Below, piece after piece: positions 1-6,752 of a stretch of DNA of 8,956 nucleotides. The DNA is taken from NCBI GenBank assembly GCA_013154135.1, contig JAADDB010000173.1, positions 1-8,956 of the forward strand. The letters run 5' to 3'. The translations under genes and the position numbers were made by a program. Source of the stretch: Chloroflexota bacterium (GTDB lineage: Bacteria; Chloroflexota; Anaerolineae; JAADDB01). Every line of letters starts with the position of its first letter. Position 1 is the first letter of the stretch. The notes below the pieces were generated by a model. That model was not told the origin of the DNA. It worked only from the letters and a program-made list of their open reading frames with translations, and did no database searches.

Positions 1-53
1 GATGCTCGGCTGGCGAGAGAAAGTCCCCCTTGGCGGCGGACGGGTCCGTGGAG
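1..53. other. Left edge, no recognised feature
   Basis: I see no start, stop context, RNA gene or repeat that I can support in these bases. They could be the 3' flank of a gene lying outside the window. Confidence 0.3.
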
Positions 54-86
54 TAACGAGTAACGATTAACGATTGACGATTAAGG
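54..86 (+). repeat. Heptamer array, plus orientation (four units plus TAAGG)
   Basis: Four consecutive 7-base units (TAACGAG, TAACGAT, TAACGAT, TGACGAT) end in TAAGG. The same 33 bases occur without a mismatch at 8878-8910 in the same orientation. TAA or TGA begins every unit, at 54, 61, 68, 75 and 82, so stops fall in all three plus frames. The other arrays on this side of the operon run in the opposite orientation. Confidence 0.9.
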
Positions 87-87
87 C

Positions 88-168
88 GGGCGCACGGCCG
101 TGTGCCCCTACCGTTCGTGAACGGGGATGTGTGGTCGTGCCCCACCGCCCGGGGCTGAACCCCCGGGC
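88..168. repeat. Cluster of three short palindromes
   Basis: Three hairpins follow one another. The first is GGGCGCAC (88-95) with GTGTGCCC (100-107), 8 bp with one G-U pair and loop GGCC. The second is CCGTTC (111-116) with GAACGG (119-124). The third is GCCCGGGG (147-154) with CCCCGGGC (161-168), a perfect 8-bp stem with a 6-base loop. None has a T tract, so they do not look like intrinsic terminators. They resemble dispersed intergenic palindromic elements of GC-rich genomes; whether they are multicopy here cannot be seen from one window. Confidence 0.7.
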
Positions 169-173
169 TGGAT

Positions 174-367
174 TTACTCGTTACTCGTTATGCGTTAGAC
201 CTCACCCATCCCGGCCGACCTCATTCTCCCGCCGATCCCCCTTAATCGTTAATCGTCAATCGTTACTCTTTACGCCCCAGAACCTCACCCATCCCGGCCG
301 ATCTCGCCCTGCAGCCAAGCTCCTCTTAATCGTTAATCGTCAATCGTCAATCGTTACTCCTTAATCG
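174..367 (-). repeat. Left arm of the long inverted repeat: three heptamer arrays with shared spacers
   Basis: Read on the minus strand this block holds three arrays of the TAACGAT-type heptamer: 174-197, 242-265, and 326-356 with an extra partial unit at 361-367. They are separated by GC-rich spacers. The spacers share an exact 19-base direct repeat (200-218 and 283-301), so the block has a repeating array-plus-spacer architecture. The block is the reverse complement of the region downstream of the operon: 214-270 matches 8796-8852 with one mismatch in 57 bases, and 178-197 matches 8871-8890 exactly. The remaining spacer (about 300-325 versus 8745-8766) is more diverged but alignable. Confidence 0.88.
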
Positions 368-382
368 CTCCCCTCAACCTTT

Positions 383-411
383 TTGTCCACCCCTTCCACC
401 TGAGGTATACT
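383..411 (+). promoter_or_regulatory. Sigma70-type promoter for leader and operon
   Basis: A -35 box TTGTCC (383-388) lies 17 bases from a -10 box TATACT (406-411). These match the consensus at 4 of 6 and 5 of 6 positions with optimal spacing. There is no extended -10 TG. The expected transcription start is near 417-419. This is the best promoter I can find upstream of the six-gene block and it sits just past the last heptamer unit. Confidence 0.55.
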
Positions 412-417
412 AAACTA

Positions 418-554
418 CGTTATACCAGGTCCCATCAACAACCGGAGTACATCCGGATAAAGCACCTTGGCATCGAAACTCACGGCCTGAGTGCGGGGAA
501 CCGACATCGGACAGGGGCGGATAGGATACGGGGAGCTGCAAAGCCCTGTTTTTT
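418..554 (+). ncRNA. Candidate structured leader RNA or small RNA, class not recognised
   Basis: The stretch between the promoter and the T-run can form several helices. CCAGGT (425-430) pairs with ACCTTGG (464-470, one bulged T) and encloses a 5-bp hairpin CCGGA/TCCGG (442-446 with 452-456). A second 5-bp hairpin ACTCA/TGAGT (478-482 with 488-492) follows, then a terminator-like element at the 3' end. No credible ORF occupies it. I compared it by eye with T-box, c-di-GMP-I, ydaO-type c-di-AMP, SRP and 6S RNAs and found no convincing match. It is either a free-standing RNA of about 135 nt or a cis-acting leader that attenuates the operon. Confidence 0.35.
531..554 (+). terminator. Candidate intrinsic terminator or attenuator
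   Basis: GGG (531-533), a bulged A, then GCT pair with AGC-CCT (542-547) around a GCAA tetraloop; the hairpin is followed by G and six T's (549-554). The CCCTGT strand (544-549) can instead pair perfectly with ACAGGG at 511-516. The two folds share the same 3' strand and are mutually exclusive. The short-loop fold is weak, with six base pairs and a bulge. Confidence 0.45.
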
Positions 555-688
555 CCCGAAGGAATTATTCATTCATTATTATCCAGAATCCACTTCCGGG
601 CCAGCGATAGACTCCCACTCCTTTCCCCCCAACGCCGACAACCGTCAGCGCACCCTGCCTCCGTGGCCGTACATACGGAGGATGCACG
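555..688 (+). promoter_or_regulatory. Remaining leader before the first gene, with a weak second promoter candidate and RBS
   Basis: An AT-richer patch (561-590) contains TATTAT (577-582), a 5 of 6 match to a -10 box. The only -35 at acceptable distance is poor (TTCCCG, 553-558). If the upstream hairpin fully terminates transcription, this is the obvious place for the operon's own promoter. CCCGAAG (555-561) can pair imperfectly with CTTCCGGG (593-600). The Shine-Dalgarno GGAGG at 677-681 lies 7 bases before the ATG at 689 and decides that start over the out-of-frame ATG at 682. Confidence 0.3.
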
Positions 689-1744
689 ATGTTCAATCGC
701 GTGGCACGGATCACCGGACTGATTGTGGGGGGGATCTTGGGTTGGATGGCCGCGTTCTACATCCCCAATGTGCCCCCAAACTGGCTGGATTACGCGTTCT
801 TGAGGTGGGGTATTCCCCTGTCCATTCTGGGTGCAATCCTCGGGTACGTGTTGACCCCTCGGCTCATCCTGCGACCGGCTACTGCCGCAGCTACATGGCT
901 GCGCAACATCCCCTTTCCCCAACTTCTGGCCGGAAGTGTGGGACTTTTTGTTGGCCTTATCCTCGCCGCGGTATTGGCCATCCCCCTGAGCCGGCTTCCC
1001 TCCCCCTTTGGTCAAATCCTCCCCCTCATTGGCACACTCGTCTTCGCCTACCTGGGCACCGTGGCCTTTGTCCTCCGCTATGAGGACCTGATCGACCTAG
1101 TCCGCAGTCGGGGTGCCCAAAAAGAGGCGGCTAAACCGGGGGAAATGCCCGTGCTCCTGGACACCAGCGTCATCATCGACGGTCGCATCGCGGACATCGC
1201 CAAGACGGGGTTCCTGCGAGGGCCCCTTCTTGTCCCCCGCTTCGTCCTCAACGAACTCCAGTACATCGCGGATTCGGCCGACCCTTTGCGGCGCAACCGG
1301 GGCCGGCGGGGCCTGGCCATCCTCCACGACCTGCAAGAGGGGGAAATCTGCGAACTCCGGATCATCGAAGAGGACATCCCCCACGTGCGCCAGGTGGACG
1401 AAAAACTCATCCGCCTGGCCAAACGACTCCGGGTCCCCATCCTCACCAACGACTACAACCTCAACCGCGTGGCCACCCTCCAGGGCGTGGAAGTCCTCAA
1501 CATCAACGAACTGGCCAACGCGGTGAAGACCGTCCTCCTACCCGGTGAATCCATTGATATCCACATCATCCAAGAGGGCAAAGAACCGGACCAAGGTGTG
1601 GGCTACCTGGAAGATGGCACCATGGTCGTGGTCCAACAGGGCCGGAACTTCGTCGGCCGGACCATCCGGGTGACGGTGACCAAAGTCCTGCAGACGAGCG
1701 CAGGCCGCATGATCTTCGCCCAACCTGTGCAGGAAAACCCATAA
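689..1744 (+). CDS. Membrane-anchored PIN-TRAM domain protein (YacL family)
   Basis: The protein has 351 residues. It has four predicted membrane segments in the N-terminal third (about 7-24, 39-58, 79-100, 107-129). A cytoplasmic PIN ribonuclease-fold domain (about 153-275) and a C-terminal TRAM RNA-binding domain (about 283-346) follow. The PIN acidic residues are visible: D158 in LLDTSVIIDG, D164, E189 in LNELQ, D237 in VDEKL and D255 in TNDYN, so the metal-dependent nuclease site looks intact. This four-TM, PIN, TRAM architecture is that of Bacillus YacL; its substrate is not established to my knowledge. The start at 689 has GGAGG seven bases upstream. It is first in the operon, 36 bases before cysS, and the neighbourhood of translation genes fits an RNA-processing role, which remains an inference. 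Confidence 0.93.
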   Translation: MFNRVARITGLIVGGILGWMAAFYIPNVPPNWLDYAFLRWGIPLSILGAILGYVLTPRLILRPATAAATWLRNIPFPQLLAGSVGLFVGLILAAVLAIPLSRLPSPFGQILPLIGTLVFAYLGTVAFVLRYEDLIDLVRSRGAQKEAAKPGEMPVLLDTSVIIDGRIADIAKTGFLRGPLLVPRFVLNELQYIADSADPLRRNRGRRGLAILHDLQEGEICELRIIEEDIPHVRQVDEKLIRLAKRLRVPILTNDYNLNRVATLQGVEVLNINELANAVKTVLLPGESIDIHIIQEGKEPDQGVGYLEDGTMVVVQQGRNFVGRTIRVTVTKVLQTSAGRMIFAQPVQENP

Positions 1745-1780
1745 ATCGCGGAGCATCTCAACGCAGGAGGAGAAGCGTCC

Positions 1781-3178
1781 ATGAGCCTACACGTGTACAA
1801 CACCCTGAGCAAGCGCTTGGAGCCCTTTGAACCCCTGGACCCGCCGTGGGTCAAAATGTACGTCTGCGGCCCTACCGTCTACGACAAGGCCCACATCGGG
1901 CACGCCATGTCCGCCATCGTCTTCGACGTGGTGCGCCGGTACCTGGAATATCGGGGCTACCGGGTCGTCCACGTGATGAACTTCACCGATGTGGACGACA
2001 AAATCATCAACCGGGCCAACGAGCTGGGCGTCGACCCCTTGGATCTGGCCCAGAAGTACATCCGAGAATGGTTCGAACACGTCCACGCGCTCAACCTCCT
2101 CCCGGCCCACTACTACCCTCGCGTCACCCTCACCATCCCCCAGATCATCCACATGGTCCAGACCCTGCTGGACAAGGGGTACGCGTACGTGGTGGATGGG
2201 GATGTGTACTACCGGGTGCGCAAGTTCAAGGGGTATGGGAAACTCTCCGGCCGGAACCTGGACGAACTGCGCGCGGGCGCGCGCGTGGAGGTGGACGAGC
2301 GCAAGGAAGACCCCCTGGACTTCGCGCTGTGGAAGGCGGCCAAGCCCGGGGAACCCGCGTGGGACAGCCCCTGGGGGCCCGGCCGACCCGGATGGCACAT
2401 TGAATGTTCGGCTATGAACCACTACTTCCTGGGCGACCAGATCGACATCCACGGCGGCGGCACCGACCTCATCTTCCCCCACCACGAAAACGAAATCGCC
2501 CAATCCGAGGCCTACACGGGCAAAGAACCCTTTGCCAAGTACTGGCTCCACAACGGCATGCTCCAACTCCGGGGGGAGAAGATGTCCAAATCCCTGGGCA
2601 ACCTGGTGACCATCGACGAATTCCTGGCCGAACACGAAGGGGACGTGTTCCGCCTCATCGTCCTCTCCTCCCACTACCGCAAGCCCCTGGGGTACGACGA
2701 CGAAGTCGTGGCCGACGCGGAAAAAGCCCTCCAACGTCTGCGGGGTGCGCTCCGCCCGCCCGTGGGGGAGGAGGAGGAAGGGGACGCGGCCGCGCGACTG
2801 CGCGAGCGCACCGCCCACGCGCGCGAACAATTCCTCGCGGCCATGGACGACGACTTCAACACCGCGGGCGCGCTGGGACACATCTTCACCCTGGTGCGCG
2901 CGATCAACACCGCGCGGGACGCGGGCGTCGGGGGGAGCCCCTTTGCCCAGGCCCAGGCCACCCTCCTCGAACTCACCCACACCTTGGGCCTGGAACTGCG
3001 CCCCGAAGCCGTGGCCGCGGACGTGGTCCCCTTCATCGACCACCTCATCGAAATCCGCAGCGAACTGCGCAAACAAAAACAATGGGCCCTGGCCGACCGC
3101 ATCCGGGACCGCCTGGCCCAGCTGGGGGTCGCGTTGGAGGACACGCCCCAGGGCACCACATGGCGTTGGCAGAGGTGA
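1781..3178 (+). CDS. cysS: Cysteinyl-tRNA synthetase
   Basis: This class I synthetase charges tRNA-Cys with cysteine using ATP in the cytoplasm. At 465 residues it is close to the E. coli enzyme. The HIGH signature is residues 38-41 (KAHIGHA) and KMSKS is 267-271. The zinc ligands that select cysteine are all present: C29 (YVCGP), C209 (HIECS), H234 and E238 (FPHHENE). A KIINR segment (74-78) and KMSK match the lysine motifs that have been linked to cysteine persulfide synthesis in this family. The C-terminal helical and anticodon-binding part is complete. An acidic EEEE insertion (330-333) sits in the linker near residue 330. AGGAGG (1765-1770) lies ten bases before the ATG. The stop is one base before the rlmB start. 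Confidence 0.98.
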   Translation: MSLHVYNTLSKRLEPFEPLDPPWVKMYVCGPTVYDKAHIGHAMSAIVFDVVRRYLEYRGYRVVHVMNFTDVDDKIINRANELGVDPLDLAQKYIREWFEHVHALNLLPAHYYPRVTLTIPQIIHMVQTLLDKGYAYVVDGDVYYRVRKFKGYGKLSGRNLDELRAGARVEVDERKEDPLDFALWKAAKPGEPAWDSPWGPGRPGWHIECSAMNHYFLGDQIDIHGGGTDLIFPHHENEIAQSEAYTGKEPFAKYWLHNGMLQLRGEKMSKSLGNLVTIDEFLAEHEGDVFRLIVLSSHYRKPLGYDDEVVADAEKALQRLRGALRPPVGEEEEGDAAARLRERTAHAREQFLAAMDDDFNTAGALGHIFTLVRAINTARDAGVGGSPFAQAQATLLELTHTLGLELRPEAVAADVVPFIDHLIEIRSELRKQKQWALADRIRDRLAQLGVALEDTPQGTTWRWQR

Positions 3179-3179
3179 G

Positions 3180-3947
3180 ATGGCACGGGAATGGTTGTAC
3201 GGACGACAGGCCGTATTGGCCTCCCTTCGGGCCAGACGCCGACACTGCTTCACCCTCCTCATCGCGCAGGGCATCTCCGAACGGGGCATCATCGCGGAGA
3301 TCCTCAAAGAAGCCCACGCGCGTCGGGGATGCCTGGTCCGCCGCGTGCCCCGCGCGGAACTGGCTCACCTGGTCGCGCATGAGGGACACCAGGGCGTGGC
3401 CTTGGAGGTGAGCCGGTACCCGTACCTGGATGAAGGGGAACTTTACCGTCGGGTGGAAGAGGCGGGCCGGGACGCGCTGGTCCTCCTGCTGGACCACCTG
3501 CAGGACCCACAGAATGTGGGGAATCTCCTGCGCACCGCGGAAATCGCGGGTGTGACCGCGGCCGTGATCCCTCGCCGCCGTGCCGCGGGCATCACCCCGG
3601 CCGTTGTCAACGCGTCCGCGGGCGCGGTGGAATACCTCGCGGTCGCACACGTGCCCAACCTGGCCCGAACCATCGAAGGGCTCCAAGAACGGGGCCTGTG
3701 GGTCTACGCGCTGGAAGGGACGGCCGACGCGCCCGCCTACTGGGAAGTGGACTTAACAGGGGCCGTGGGCATTGTGGTAGGGAGTGAAGGCAAAGGGCTC
3801 AGCCGCCTTGTTCGGGAACGGAGCGACGGATTTTTGCGTATTCCTATGTGGGGCCAAACGCCCTCCCTGAACGCGGCCGTGGCCGGGGCCCTGGCCCTCT
3901 ACGAAGCACGACGTCAACGCACCATCGGACATGCTCATGCGCTATGA
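3180..3947 (+). CDS. rlmB: 23S rRNA 2'-O-methyltransferase, TrmH/SpoU family (RlmB-like)
   Basis: At 255 residues it has the usual RlmB length. An N-terminal substrate-binding domain (about 4-78, opening with a WLYGRQAVLASL segment) precedes the SPOUT knot domain (about 98-247). Three TrmH motifs are clear: motif 1 DPQNVGNLLRTAE (109-121, with R118), motif 2 VVGSEGKGLS (199-208, with E203) and motif 3 IPMWGQTPSLNAAVAG (221-236, with N231). RlmB methylates the ribose of G2251 (E. coli numbering) in the peptidyl-transferase P loop; that exact target is inferred, since paralogues such as TrmH and TsnR share the motifs. The open frame extends upstream into cysS, but ATG 3180 gives the family-typical N-terminus. 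It begins one base after the cysS stop with AGAGG just ahead, implying coupled translation. Confidence 0.93.
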   Translation: MAREWLYGRQAVLASLRARRRHCFTLLIAQGISERGIIAEILKEAHARRGCLVRRVPRAELAHLVAHEGHQGVALEVSRYPYLDEGELYRRVEEAGRDALVLLLDHLQDPQNVGNLLRTAEIAGVTAAVIPRRRAAGITPAVVNASAGAVEYLAVAHVPNLARTIEGLQERGLWVYALEGTADAPAYWEVDLTGAVGIVVGSEGKGLSRLVRERSDGFLRIPMWGQTPSLNAAVAGALALYEARRQRTIGHAHAL

Positions 3948-6165
3948 AAAACGTCTTCTCATCACCATCATCCTGATATACCTGTTCCTGGGGGTGACCT
4001 ACTCGGTGGTCGTGCCCATCTTCGAAGCCCCCGACGAGGTGCACCACTTCTTCTACATCAAACACCTGGTGGACACCCGACACCTGCCCGTGCAACATCC
4101 CGACGCGCCCGCGCTCTGGGCCCAGGAGGGAAGTCAACCGCCCCTGTACTACGTGTTGGCCGCGGTGCTTGTGCGCCCCATCCCCACAGAACGGGCCGTG
4201 GACTTCCTGTGGGAGAATCCCCACCGCAACGTGGGGAACCCCTTCCAGCCCGGGAACAAGAACTACTTCGTCCACACGGACAAGGAGAAATGGCCCTACC
4301 GCGGCCTGCCCCTGGCCGTTCACGTGGCCCGGTGGTTCTCCCTCCTCCTGGGCGCGGGCACGCTGATGCTCATCCACCGCATGGGCCAACGCATTTTCCC
4401 CGAGAACGCAGCCCTACGCCTGGCCCTGGTCGCGGTCGTTGCCTTCCTCCCCCAATACATCTTCATCCACGCCGCGGTGACGAACGACGCGATGATCACG
4501 TTCACCGCCACGTGGGCCCTGTTGTTGATGACCGGGATCCTCAGCCAAGGCGTCCGGTACCGTCGGGCCGCGCTGTTGGGGTGGGTTGTGGGACTGGCCG
4601 CGCTGAGCAAGCTCAGCGGCCTGGGCCTCATCCCCCTGGGCTTCCTCGTCCTCCTCTACCAGGGCCGCCGTCCCGAAAGCACCCGCCGAACCTGGCTCCT
4701 CCTCCTCATCTACACCGGCATCCTCCTCCTCACCGCGGGCTGGTGGTACGCCCGGAACTACGTGCTCTACCACGACCCCACCGGGCTCGCGCCCATGCTG
4801 GCCGTGGTGGGGCACCGCGATGTGACGTGGACATGGACCACCATCCTGGAGGAGTGGCGGAGCATCCGTTGGTCCTTTTGGGGACTTTTCGGCTGGTTCA
4901 ACATCCCTATGAGCCTTCGGGCCTACACGCTGCTCGACCGACTCCTCATGATCATCGCGCTGGGCTGGGCCGTCCAAGCGTACCGCCTCCGCTTCCACTT
5001 CCCCCCACGGGAGCGGAGGATGTGGGCACTCCTGCTCCTGTGGGTCGGGATTGTCCTGGCCAGCCTGGCCCGCTGGACGAGCATCACCCTGGGCGGACAG
5101 GGACGCCTGCTCTTCCCCGCGCTCGCGTCCATCGCCGCGCTCCTCATTGTGGGCTGGACCGTGTGGTGGCCCCGCGGATGGCGGAATTATGGGGCCTTCC
5201 TCTTCCCCCTCATCCTCCTGACCCTGGCCCTGGCCGCCCCCATCTTGTGGATTGCACCTGCCTACGCGAAGCCACCCCGCATCCCCCCAGACCGCATCCC
5301 CAGCGCCGCGCGGCGGGTGGATCTCCTCTTCGGACAGCAGATCCGCCTGTGGGCCGTGGACATCCCCCAAATTACCACCCACCCCGGCGAACCCGTGGAC
5401 ATCACCCTCTACATGGGCAAGGTCGGTGAAATCCCGGTGGACTACACCATGTACATCCACTTCCTGGGCCGCCGGGGCGAGGATGTGGGCCAGTTGAACA
5501 CCTTCCCCGGCTGGGGCACCTATCCCACCCGCCTCTGGAAGGACGGCGAAGTCATCCAGGACCACTACACCCTGACCGTGGCCCCCCACGCTCAAACGCC
5601 CACCCTCCTCCGGGTAGAGGTGGGATTCTACAACCTGTGGACCCGCCAGGGGCTCGACGTCACCACGCTGGACGGCAAACCCACGTCCGCGGTGGTGAAG
5701 AGTTTGCGCCTGGTGCAGAAGAACCCGCCCCAGTACCGACCGCAGGTCCGCCTGTACGCGAATTTCGCCAACGAACTGGCCCTCATCGGCATGGACCCAC
5801 CCCCGCGCGTGGTGCACCCGGGGGAGACGTTCACCTTCCACCTGTACTGGAAGGCCCTGCGGCCGGCCAGCGCGTCGTACACCGTGTTCACCCACCTCAT
5901 CCGCAAGGGGAACCCCGCGCCCATCGCCCAGCACGATAAATTCCCCCTGGACGGGGATTACCCGACGCTGGCCTGGGCTCCGGGGGAGATCGTCAAGGAT
6001 TCGTACACCATCAAGGTGCCGGAGAACACAGCACCCGGGACGTATGAGCTGGTCACGGGGATGTACCTGCTCCAGACCCTGCAACGCCTGCCCCTGGTGG
6101 AGGGACCCGCGAACCCCTGGGTGGAGAACGGCGCCACGCTGATGGACATCGAGGTGGCCCCGTGA
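3931..6165 (+). CDS. GT-C-like polytopic membrane protein (DUF2142-type) with two C-terminal beta-sandwich modules
   Basis: The protein has 744 residues. About 11 membrane segments span residues 8-443 (for example 8-29, 131-149, 163-181, 211-243, 254-270, 334-351, 364-382, 391-413, 420-443). The large first outer loop carries an acidic APDEVHHF motif (33-40) and EGSQPPLYY (66-74); a later GGQGRLLFP (388-396) is also typical of DUF2142 and related GT-C proteins, which are thought to move sugars from polyprenyl-phosphate donors to outside acceptors. Two homologous extracytoplasmic modules follow (about 466-595 and 609-744), each with PGE, YPT, W and GE signposts. The start at 3931 overlaps rlmB by 17 bases; ATG 3937 is an alternative. 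Neither has a good Shine-Dalgarno, so expression probably depends on coupling. Donor and acceptor are unknown. Confidence 0.85.
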   Translation: MLMRYEKRLLITIILIYLFLGVTYSVVVPIFEAPDEVHHFFYIKHLVDTRHLPVQHPDAPALWAQEGSQPPLYYVLAAVLVRPIPTERAVDFLWENPHRNVGNPFQPGNKNYFVHTDKEKWPYRGLPLAVHVARWFSLLLGAGTLMLIHRMGQRIFPENAALRLALVAVVAFLPQYIFIHAAVTNDAMITFTATWALLLMTGILSQGVRYRRAALLGWVVGLAALSKLSGLGLIPLGFLVLLYQGRRPESTRRTWLLLLIYTGILLLTAGWWYARNYVLYHDPTGLAPMLAVVGHRDVTWTWTTILEEWRSIRWSFWGLFGWFNIPMSLRAYTLLDRLLMIIALGWAVQAYRLRFHFPPRERRMWALLLLWVGIVLASLARWTSITLGGQGRLLFPALASIAALLIVGWTVWWPRGWRNYGAFLFPLILLTLALAAPILWIAPAYAKPPRIPPDRIPSAARRVDLLFGQQIRLWAVDIPQITTHPGEPVDITLYMGKVGEIPVDYTMYIHFLGRRGEDVGQLNTFPGWGTYPTRLWKDGEVIQDHYTLTVAPHAQTPTLLRVEVGFYNLWTRQGLDVTTLDGKPTSAVVKSLRLVQKNPPQYRPQVRLYANFANELALIGMDPPPRVVHPGETFTFHLYWKALRPASASYTVFTHLIRKGNPAPIAQHDKFPLDGDYPTLAWAPGEIVKDSYTIKVPENTAPGTYELVTGMYLLQTLQRLPLVEGPANPWVENGATLMDIEVAP

Positions 6166-6752
6166 CGCACGGCAATTACCAGAAGTACACAAATCCCAAC
6201 CCCCTCCAGCAGCACCTCATCCGCACGTTCCTGCACACGGTGACGACTTTGGTCCAGGAGGTACGGCCCAACCGAGTGCTGGATGTGGGGTGCGCGGAGG
6301 GATTCGTGGCCGCGCACATGCGTCCCGCGCTGGCAGGAACCCGGTTCATCGGGGTGGACCGGGATGCCGCGGCGTTGGACCGTGCACGGAGGCTACACCC
6401 GTGGTTCCCCACCTGCGTGGGGGACATTCTCTCCCTCCCGGTGCCCAACGAGGCCGTGGATTTGGTCCTCTGCACAGAGGTGTTGGAACACATCCCCCAA
6501 CCGGAACGGGCGTTGGAGGAGCTTCTCCGGGTCAGTCACGCGTATCTCCTCCTCAGCGTGCCCTGGGAGCCCTGGTTCCGGGTGGCCAATGTGCTGCGCT
6601 TGAAGAATCTCCCCCGCTGGGGCGATGACCCAGAGCACGTGAACCACTGGACCCGGACCGGGTTCCGCCGCTTTCTCACGGCCTACGGCCAAATCCGGGC
6701 CCATCGCTTGGCTTTCCCCTGGCAGATTGTGTTGTTGGAAAAGAGGTCATGA
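6162..6752 (+). CDS. Class I SAM-dependent methyltransferase (Methyltransf_11-like)
   Basis: This soluble protein has 196 residues. Motif I VLDVGCAEG (39-47) forms the SAM-binding loop, and D66 in GVDRD is the ribose-binding acidic residue. GDILSLP (87-93) contacts the adenine in this family, and LVLCTEVLEHIP (101-112) is motif IV with its usual EVLEH signature. SVPWEP (132-137) is the next strand. It starts with GTG at 6162, overlapping the preceding stop as GTGA, with GAGGTGG (6151-6157) as ribosome site. Small proteins of this type next to sugar-transfer genes often methylate sugars, lipids or quinones; the substrate cannot be told from the sequence. Its position between two glycosyltransferase-like membrane proteins suggests a glycan or lipid-carrier substrate, as an inference. 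Confidence 0.9.
   Translation: MTHGNYQKYTNPNPLQQHLIRTFLHTVTTLVQEVRPNRVLDVGCAEGFVAAHMRPALAGTRFIGVDRDAAALDRARRLHPWFPTCVGDILSLPVPNEAVDLVLCTEVLEHIPQPERALEELLRVSHAYLLLSVPWEPWFRVANVLRLKNLPRWGDDPEHVNHWTRTGFRRFLTAYGQIRAHRLAFPWQIVLLEKRS

Noticed and set aside
88..168. Terminators for an upstream gene
   Set aside because: The hairpins are strong but none is followed by a T tract on either strand.
74..364. Plus-strand open frame of 96 codons
   Set aside because: It is read through the palindromes and minus-orientation heptamer arrays (repeated VNRQS peptides), with no ribosome site and no protein-like composition.
54..367. CRISPR array
   Set aside because: The repeats are 7-base tandem units in varying number, the spacers between arrays are themselves similar, and there are no cas genes.
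418..554. T-box, c-di-GMP-I or ydaO-type riboswitch, SRP or 6S RNA
   Set aside because: There are short resemblances (GCAAAGCC, GGGGAACC, CCAGGTC). However, the T-box UGGN bulge sequence, the full c-di-GMP core, the ydaO conserved loops, the SRP apical loop and the 6S end pairing are not present.
571..590. DnaA-box-like TTATCCAGA near 579
   Set aside because: A single site with a mismatch and no origin context (no dnaA, dnaN or box cluster).
2269..2287. Alternating GC run in cysS with Z-DNA potential
   Set aside because: It is explained by Arg, Ala and Gly codons in a GC-rich gene; nothing else supports a function.
2745..3179. Upstream extension of rlmB inside cysS
   Set aside because: The extension translates to S/T/R/P-rich sequence from the wrong frame of cysS. 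ATG 3180 gives the normal RlmB length and N-terminus.
1787..3307. Minus-strand open frame of 506 codons
   Set aside because: It is the antisense shadow of cysS, kept open by the GC-rich codon bias. It is rich in V, G, H and Q without any domain.
4414..6192. Minus-strand open frame of 592 codons
   Set aside because: Antisense of the DUF2142-like gene with low-complexity composition and no motif.
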